The notes below the pieces were generated by a model, which was not told where the DNA came from, did no database searches, and worked only from the letters and a program-made list of their open reading frames with translations. The translations under genes were made by a program, and so were the position numbers. A stretch of DNA of 64,000 bases, taken from NCBI GenBank assembly GCA_040954595.2, contig CM082590.2, forward strand, positions 7,874,001 to 7,938,000. The letters run 5' to 3'. Numbering within the stretch: position 1 is the stretch's first letter; each line of letters opens with the position of its first letter. This document shows positions 11,601 to 20,600 of the stretch, one piece after another. This DNA is from Balanoglossus misakiensis. Its lineage: Eukaryota > Hemichordata.

Positions 11601-14600
11601 TTAATTCTAATCAACATATAAACATTTGTTTGTTTGTTTGAAGGAAACCTTGCATTACATTTCAATTTTTGTGACATTGTTCTCACTCTCCTCCTTCATT
11701 ACTTACAGGATGGAGACACACCTTTGCACATTGCAGCAAGGGATCGTGATGAAGTCTACGTCAAATTGTTATTGGAACACAAAGCTGATGGTAACATACA
11801 AAACAAGGTAAATTCCACAATGACATCTACAGGTTCATTCTAATCAACATATAAACATTTGTTTGTTTGTTTGTTTGTTTGAATGAAGGAAACCAAGCTT
11901 GCATTGCATTGAATTTTTGTAACATTGTTCTCATTCTCCTCCTTCATTACTTACAGGATGGAAACACACCTTTGCACTCAGCAGCAGCAAGGAAAGGTGA
12001 TGAAGGCCGTGTCAGATTGTTATTAAAACACAAAGCTGATGGTAACATACAAAACAAGGTAAATTCCACCATGACTTCTACAGGTTAATTCTAATCAACA
12101 AATAAACATTTGTTTGTTTGTTTGAAGGAAACCTTGCATTACATTTCAATTTTTGTGACATTGTTCTCATGCTCCTCCTCCATTACTTACAGGGTGGAGA
12201 CACACCTTTGCACATTGTTGCAGCAAGGTTTGGTGATGAAGGCCGTGTCAGATTGTTATTGGAACACAAAGCTGATGGTAACATACAAAACAAGGTAAAT
12301 TCCACCATGACTTCTACAGGTTAATTCTAATCAACATATAAACATTTGTTTGTTTGTTTGTTTGTTTGTTTGTTTGTTTGTTTGTTTGTTTGTTTGTTTG
12401 TTTGTTTGTTTGTTTGAAGGAAACCTTGCATTACATTTCAATTTTGTGACAGTGTTCTCATTCTCCTCCTTCATTACTTACAGAATGGAGACACACCTTT
12501 GCACTCTGCAGCAAGGTTTGGTGATGAAGGCCGTGTCAGATTGTTATTGGAACACAAAGCTGATGTGACCATACAAAACAAGGTAAATACCACCATGACT
12601 TCTACAGGTTAATTCTAATCAACATATAAACATTTGTTTGGTTGTTTGTTTGTTCAAGGAAACCCCACATTACATTTTAATTTTTGTGACATTGTTCTCA
12701 TGCTCCTCCTTTATTACTTACAGGATGGAGACACACCTTTGCACTCAGCAGCAGCAAGGAAAGGTGATGAAGGCTGTGTCAGATTGTTATTGAAACACAA
12801 AGCTGATGTGACTATACAAAACAAGGTAAATATCAACATGACTTCTACAGGTTAATTCTAATCAACATATAAACATTTGTGTGTTTGTTTGTTTTGTTTA
12901 TTTAAGGAGACCTCACAGTACATTTGAATTTTTGTGACATTGTTCTCATGCTCCTCCTTCATTGCTTACAGATTGGAGACACACCTTTGCACATTGCAGC
13001 AAGGTATGGTGATGAAGGCCGTGTTAGATTGTTATTGGAACACAAAGCTGATGCTAATATACAAAACAAGGTAAATACCAACCTGACTTCTACAAGTTCA
13101 TGCTAATCAACACAATCCTAAACATTTGTTTGTTTGTTTGTTTGTTTGTTTGTTTGTTTAAGGAAACCTTGCATTACATTTGAATTTTTGTGACATTGTT
13201 CTCACTCTCCTCCTTCATTACTTACAGGATGGAGACACACCTTTGCACATTGCAGCAAGGGATCGTGATGAAGTCTACGTCAAATTGTTATTGGAACACA
13301 AAGCTGATGGTAACATACAAAACAAGGTAAATTCCACCATGACTTCTACAGGTTAATTCTAATCAACATATAAACATTTGTTTGTTTGTTTGAAGGAAAC
13401 CTTGCATTACATTTCAATTTTTGTGACATTGTTCTCATTCTCCTCCTTCATTACTTACAGGGTGGAGACACACCTTTGCACATTGTTGCAGCAAGGTTTG
13501 GTGATGAAGGCCGTGTCAGATTGTTATTGAAACACAAAGCTGATGTGACTATACAAAACAAGGTAAATATCAACATGACTTCTACAGGTTAATTCTAATC
13601 AACATATAAACATTTGTTTGTTTGTTTGAAGGAAACCTTGCATTACATTTCAATTTTTGTGACATTGTTCTCATTCTCCTCCTTCATTACTTACAGGATG
13701 GAGACACACCTTTGCACATTGCAGCAAGGGATCGTGATGAAGTCTACGTCAAATTGTTATTGGAACACAAAGCTGATGTTAACATACAAAACAAGGTAAA
13801 TACCAACCTGACTTCTACAAGTTCATGCTAATCAACACAATCCTAAACATTTGTTTGTTTGTTTGTTTGTTTAAGGAAACCTAACATTACATTTGAATTT
13901 TTGTGACATTGATCTTATGCTCCTCCTTCATTACTTACAGGATGGAGACACACCTTTGCACTATGCAGCAAGGTATGGTGATGAAGGCCATGTCAGATTG
14001 TTATTGGAACACAAAGCTGATGTGACCATACAAAACAAGGTAAATACCAACATGACTTCTACAGGTTAATGGATAGGAATATCTATTAATATGTTTCTTT
14101 GTTTGATAATGCTATGGATCCTTATTTTAAAGAAGATACAGTGACAGTTAGGCTTTGTTTTAGTTTATCTTTAAATTTATCTCTCAACAAACAGAGAACC
14201 TATTTAGATTAGTGAAACACCACAGTTTTGGCAAGAAATTACATACTCACGAGGAAACTGCCTTACTAAAAATGTAATACCATTCTGTGACTAGTTCTGT
14301 AACTCTGATAATGATTCTAGTAACTTTGTTGGTGCGCTGTTTATGCTTTTGTTTCTTGTATAGGATGGCAACACAGCACTCCACATAGCAGCAATGGCCA
14401 ACAGGTCTTCGGGGGATTATGGAAAAGTTGTGAAACTGCTGTTACAATATGGAGCTAATATTGACTGCAAAAATAAGGCAATATTTTCTATTTTCCAATA
14501 TTTCATTCCATGACACTCTACCATGTTTTCTGATCAACTTTCATTTTGTTATGTAAGTTTCTTCACAATCATTTTCTTTGAAATGATAGGCAAGTTTATA

Positions 14601-17600
14601 TGTGCAATTTATCAAACTATTTCAACAAAACAGTCATAAAGCAAAATAATTTTGATAAAGCATATTCACCATATACATGTATCTTTTGTTAAATTGTAGG
14701 GCATGTACCAATAAGCTCGAGTTAAACTAAAACTACTTCCAACATGGTCAGTTATAAAACTGTTGACTCATGACAATATGCCAATCCTAACACAGCTAAT
14801 TTCTTACATTTCTATTTAAACATCTCTGTGTGTTATCTTTTTTCTTTAAATCTGTTTTCTGAAATATTAAGGAGGCAGGGATCTAGTATAAATTTATTTT
14901 TGATGATTTAATCATTGGACGATTATAACTCTTTAAATTTATTTTGATCTCTCAATACATTAATGTTCATTTCCCTTGTGATGGTATCATTCAAAATCAT
15001 CTGACAATTGTAAAAGATTCAATGTCACAATACCTGTTGGCTATTCTACTACATTTTAAATGGTTTTGATTTCAATATAAATTGTGTGCATTGAGGTTTT
15101 GTTTATGATGTCACATCACGTTGTCATTCTTTTTGCATAAAATTTGAAATAGGATTGACTTTAACACTATTTTGGAATTTATCAACTTTCAAATTTTTCA
15201 GGTTATCAGGTACATTATTGCTACTATTATCTTATCAATATCAACATCATAAATCATTGTTAATTCTTTTTATCCTAATAAAACCTAGACCGGAAAGACA
15301 CCACTTGATGTCGCAAGTAGGTCTGTTAGGAATGTGCTATTGGATTACATGAGGGTGAGTGTAATTTTTCTTTGTCATGAATTTTAATAACCTGAAATGT
15401 TCACATTCCAATGCATCCTATTCCTGAATATCGGCATAAACGGTACAACTTATAAGTTAACGTGGTGTCACCCTCAACTGTACTTTCCAAACCTACAAAT
15501 ACAATATAGATGTATTTTTATGTTTTCTTTATTCAACAAGAAACAAAGTGAGTTCAATGACCTGATGAAGGAACCAGGCAAGAAATATGATATTCTTAAG
15601 TTGTTCTTCGCTGGATATGGTGGAGTTGGTAAGACTACACTGGTGAAGTCACTTCAGAGGGTACCGGTATGTTTAAGCAATAACCTCTGTCACAGGCGGG
15701 TATACGCGAGATTTGGGTACAATTCGAGACGAATTGTACCCAAATCGAGTGTGTACCCAACTGAGGCGGGGGTTATTGCTATTATATTATATCAACAATT
15801 GATTTTGTGGCATATCAGTGTCATTTTCTTAACGAAACGGTGTCAGAAAGAGAAATTACGATCGTGAACCAACACGCGACTGTGGTTTAATCGCACATCT
15901 TCCCTGCTGCATGCTAGTTCAGGGGCCTGTTTTACCACTGTCAGCCGCTGTAAAACTGTATTTTACCTTCGCTGGATTGAGCTTTCGTCCAATCAGAATG
16001 GCAGACGGTAGCATGGTATATTTAATATAATAATATTTATTGATTTGTGTATCAGCTCTAGCTATAGTAAGCCAAAACAATACAGGTTGTTTACAAAATG
16101 CATATGCAGGTATAGACTAGGATTTCATGCTCAATTCTGTATACTGGATGAAATGATGTGCCAGAATAAAGTATGTATTTGTGTAAAATCATCACATGAA
16201 AGTCAAATTGTCAAACACGTATTAAATTTATTACTCCAAGACTCCTTGACAGTGTTGACCTCATTAAATATGCACATATCTAATTATATAAATTGGGTGC
16301 ATTGAGGTTTTGTTTATGATGTCACGTTGTCATTCTTTTTGCATAAAATTTGAAATAGGATTGACTTTAACACTATTTTGGAATTTATCAACTTTCAAAT
16401 TTTTCAGGTTATCAGGTACATTATTGCTACTATTATCTTATTAATGTCAACATCATAAATCATTGTTAATTCTTTTTATCCTAATAAAACCTAGACCGGA
16501 AAGACACCACTTGATGTCGCAAGTAGGTCTGTTAGGAATGTGCTATTAGATTACATGTGGGTGAGTGTAATTTTTCTTTGTCATGAATTTTAATAACCTG
16601 AAATGTGCACATTCCGATGCATCCTATTCCTGAATATCGACATAAACGGTACAACTTAACGTGGTGTCACCCTTAACTGTACTTTCCAAACCTACAAATA
16701 CAATATAGATGTATTTTTATGTTTTCTTTATTCAACAAGAAACGAGATGAGTTCAATGACCTGATGAAGGAACCAGGCAAGAAATGTGACATTCATAAGT
16801 TGTTCTTCGCTTGTGGAAAGACTGACCTATAAGCAAACAAAAAGAGCTAAAGCAGTAGTTTTTGTCGGAAATAGATTCAGGGCTTGAAATTTATTGTTTT
16901 TCTCGGTAGCCCAGTGGGTACATTTGTTATGGCTGGTAGCCAATATTTCGTCCACCCCCCCCCCCCCCCAACTCTTTTCATGCTGGCTACTACAAAAAGT
17001 GGTTGTAAAATGGATTTCCTAACGAAATTTGTGACCGGTAAAAATTTATGAGTGACCAGACGTCCTTTCGTCTCACTTGTAGCTCATGTAAATAATGTAA
17101 GTACCTTAGCAACCGAAATAAACCTGTGAAATTTTCTATAAAAGCTTTATACTATTTGCAACATTGCACTTTGTTAGTGTTCTTTCAGGAGTGTTTGCAA
17201 TCTGATAAAATCAGATGTAAGGAAGGGCGACATCTTTTACTTACTCCGTATGGTTTTCTTATGCTGTTGCCTCATATCACACCACGTAAGTAAAAGACGT
17301 CGCCGTACCCTACATCTGATTTTAATCAAACTTGTGTGTTTGTAAAACTTGTAATGAGAAGTTACAACCAGTAACGAGCAAAAATTTGCAGTAATGATTA
17401 ATAGCGACCTAGAAATAGGCGGAACGAGTAAATAATATGAGGTTCCCGCAAAGTATGCACAAGGACATTTGCGCAGCGTATCGCCTGACGCATAGCGGAG
17501 TGTTGTTTGTGGAAAGACTGACCTATAAGCAAACAAAATTATATAGAAATCAGCTGAACCGGACTTCCCCTTTAATGTTACGCACCTCAAAATAAAAGGT

Positions 17601-20600
17601 TGTCTGATCATGTTGAAATTAATACTGATGATACTAACATTTAATCTATGGAATAAAAATGGGGGTTCAACCAGCTGGATTTTAGGAAAAAGTGCCCGCT
17701 ATGTAGCACCTCTTTCAGCTTTGCCAGTGCTCGTAGATCTTTGTAAAATGGCCTAGCTCATACATAAGTATTTTGGGAGGTTCATCATATTTTTTCACCA
17801 TTATAGAAACTAAACTTACTGAATATTTTATTTTAGAGCAATTTTGAGATTTTTTCTTGTTCAGTATGATAATCGCATATCAATTATTATATTATACCAG
17901 TATATTGATGGTGTAAATCACGCTATTTTATTGGTCGAGACACGACACGTGACTGTGATATATTCGTCACATACCACAGTCATATATCACGCAAAACTCA
18001 TAGTCAAAGAAAATGCCTATTTAAAATGTTTTATGCAAAGTTTCAATATACTGGTATAATATAATAGCAATCAAACACCCCCAGCCATGGTATACCACTC
18101 GATTTTGACCAGTTCTGGTCAAAATCTCATGGTATACCATGGCTGGGGTGTTTTATTGCTTAAATATAATACAACTGTTAAATTAAATACAGAATTGGTT
18201 TTGGAAACCTTTCTTGCTTGTTGACATATATATCGTGTTGACATTGTTTAATTTTGTTTTGTATTTTTTTCAATGAACAGAGGAATAAGATAATACAGTT
18301 TTTCACATTCATCTGGAATTTTTTGTCATTACCGTTTCAACCAGAAAATGTGAGTGTTTGTTAATTTATTCTTGTGTATCTTCTATAGTTTTTTGTCCAT
18401 TGCTGTAAAACACAATTTTAGCTCGTATTTAGCATGTGGATGAGGGTGCATGTGGGATACAGGTGTTCTTCACAAAAGAAAACACGAGGTTGCAATGGTG
18501 GTATACACAAGAGCAGAAAACTAAATTAATCAAATAACTAAAATTGTTTTCTTTCACTTCCCCTTATTAAAGAGTGAAGAAACAGCCCTGGAATCTGAAG
18601 AAAGTGAACACATTCCCACACCTGGTATTGATGTCCAAAGTGTTCATATTCCTGACGTAGGAAAGTGCAGTGTTTGGGATTTTGCAGGCCAGCCTGAGTA
18701 TTATGTCACTCATAACATGTTTCTGGGAGCACCCAATGCTGTCTCCATATTGATGTTCAAAGCTACAGACGAGAATGGTCAACTCAACACCTTTGAAGAT
18801 GTGTTCCCACAGGTAAGAATCTTCACAGTAAATTGACTTAACTTGAGACTGTATATCCTTATGTTTTGCATTATTTATCACTTTCCAAGTTTTAACTGTA
18901 GGAATGGAAAATATTGCTGTTTGAGAATTCATGGCTTTTTGATAGAGTTGCAGATATTTCTATAATTGTCTACTGCAGAACCAACGTGCGATTGTTGTTC
19001 AATAATTATTTGGCATTGTTTATCTCATACATAGCTCTGCATATTACCTGAATCATGAGAAATCTTATATTGAGATTCAATTCATGATCTATTTGACTCA
19101 AAATTAATGCTTTTCATGATACAAATATTCTCATTTGTAGATTTTGTTTTGGTTGCGGTTTCTGAAAGGAACAACCCACATGGACAGGTATTCATTTGAT
19201 CAGCCAGGTGAAGGATACAAGAAACCAGTAGTGATATTGGTTGCAAGTCGAGCTGATCAGTTGAAGAGAATCGATATGGCTCTAGGTGGGTGTTGTCAGC
19301 TCATTCACATACCATACAATGTCAAGCTCATAATATCATAATGTAACATGTGTTGTTTAACTGTTGACAAATTGATCGATAGTGGGAAGAACATGTTTAA
19401 TTGTTCGAAATGTCAAAGTTTGAAAAAAAAACAGCTATTACCAGCTAGCTGTCATTAAGAAAAAGATTCACAGCTGAACTTTATGCCTTTCTTTCTGCAA
19501 ATCGAGTTGTTAATATGCAGCAATTAGAATTGCGTGTTATAATTTCACAGCTCGCCATATGCTGAAGGAAGTTCTGACAAGAGCACAGGAAATGTTTCAA
19601 GATTATTTAGACATAGTGAATAACATATTTCTGGTGAATTGCCATAATTTTAAAGACAGAAAAATGAAGAAACTCCGTGCCTGTTTACATCAGAAAAAGG
19701 TAACAATTTTTTCGCTGCAGTCAATATTGCCTCTGAATTGTTCTACCTTTATAAACACACAAACACATTATAATTCACTTCAGTTACCGTACAGTTACAA
19801 GATTCAGTTTCATAGTTCCTCCTTGAAAAAATGCAAAGACCCAAAGTGTTGGCAACATACTACCAATGTATGTTTGATGACCCTTGCTTAAGCACCACTT
19901 GCAAATGATTAGGTTACATATTTATCCAATTTTAGGAGCCACCAAAATGTGAACTGTTTCAAAATGTAGCTTGAAGGAAAATGTGGTAACATAACATAGT
20001 CACATTGGACAAATATGTGATTACCTCCTTGTGTTTTATTCATCACTTGTGAGACTTGCTTGACAAGTTAATGCTGTTATTTAATATTTCTTATCAATTT
20101 TTAGACAGTAAAAACACTTCCAAGCGTGTGTGCCAAGATAATGGAAAAGAAGAGGGAATTATATGATGAGGGTTGGTATCTTAAAAAGAGAAGATTTTAC
20201 AAGTGGGAGTGCCCTGCTCTTTATTGGACAAAATATGTGGCGAAAATCAAGGAAATATACCCCACGATTGATGAAAGTTTCTTACAAAAGGCCACCAACT
20301 ATCTGCATGACATCGGAGAGGTCAGTAACACGAAACACCATATTGCTTATCCATTCTCTTTCAGTACAAATACTAGGCTGAGTGAATGTGATATTTCCGT
20401 CAGTTACAAATTATTTTCTCTTCAGAAATCTGCAATGGCATTTTATAATGTATTATTGTCTCAATGTATTATTGTAATTATTTGTGGTTTTGGGTTCCCA
20501 GCATTTCTTTAGTCATAATAATATCGCAAAATTACCAAACATTATTTTAAGATGACACTGAACCCTGCAGGCGTAGCCTTGGGGACTTTAAGATTAAACT

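Noticed and set aside
9640-13800. Repeated short frames starting MFVCLF... or reading KETLHYISIF
   Set aside because: They are translations of intron sequence, the (TTTG)n tract or the wrong frame of the ankyrin exons. The real exons are bounded by TTACAG and GTAAAT.
16045-16305. 86-codon frame starting MCISSSYSK
   Set aside because: Lies between the composite element and the decayed duplicate inside an intron; AT-rich, no splice sites or homology recognised.
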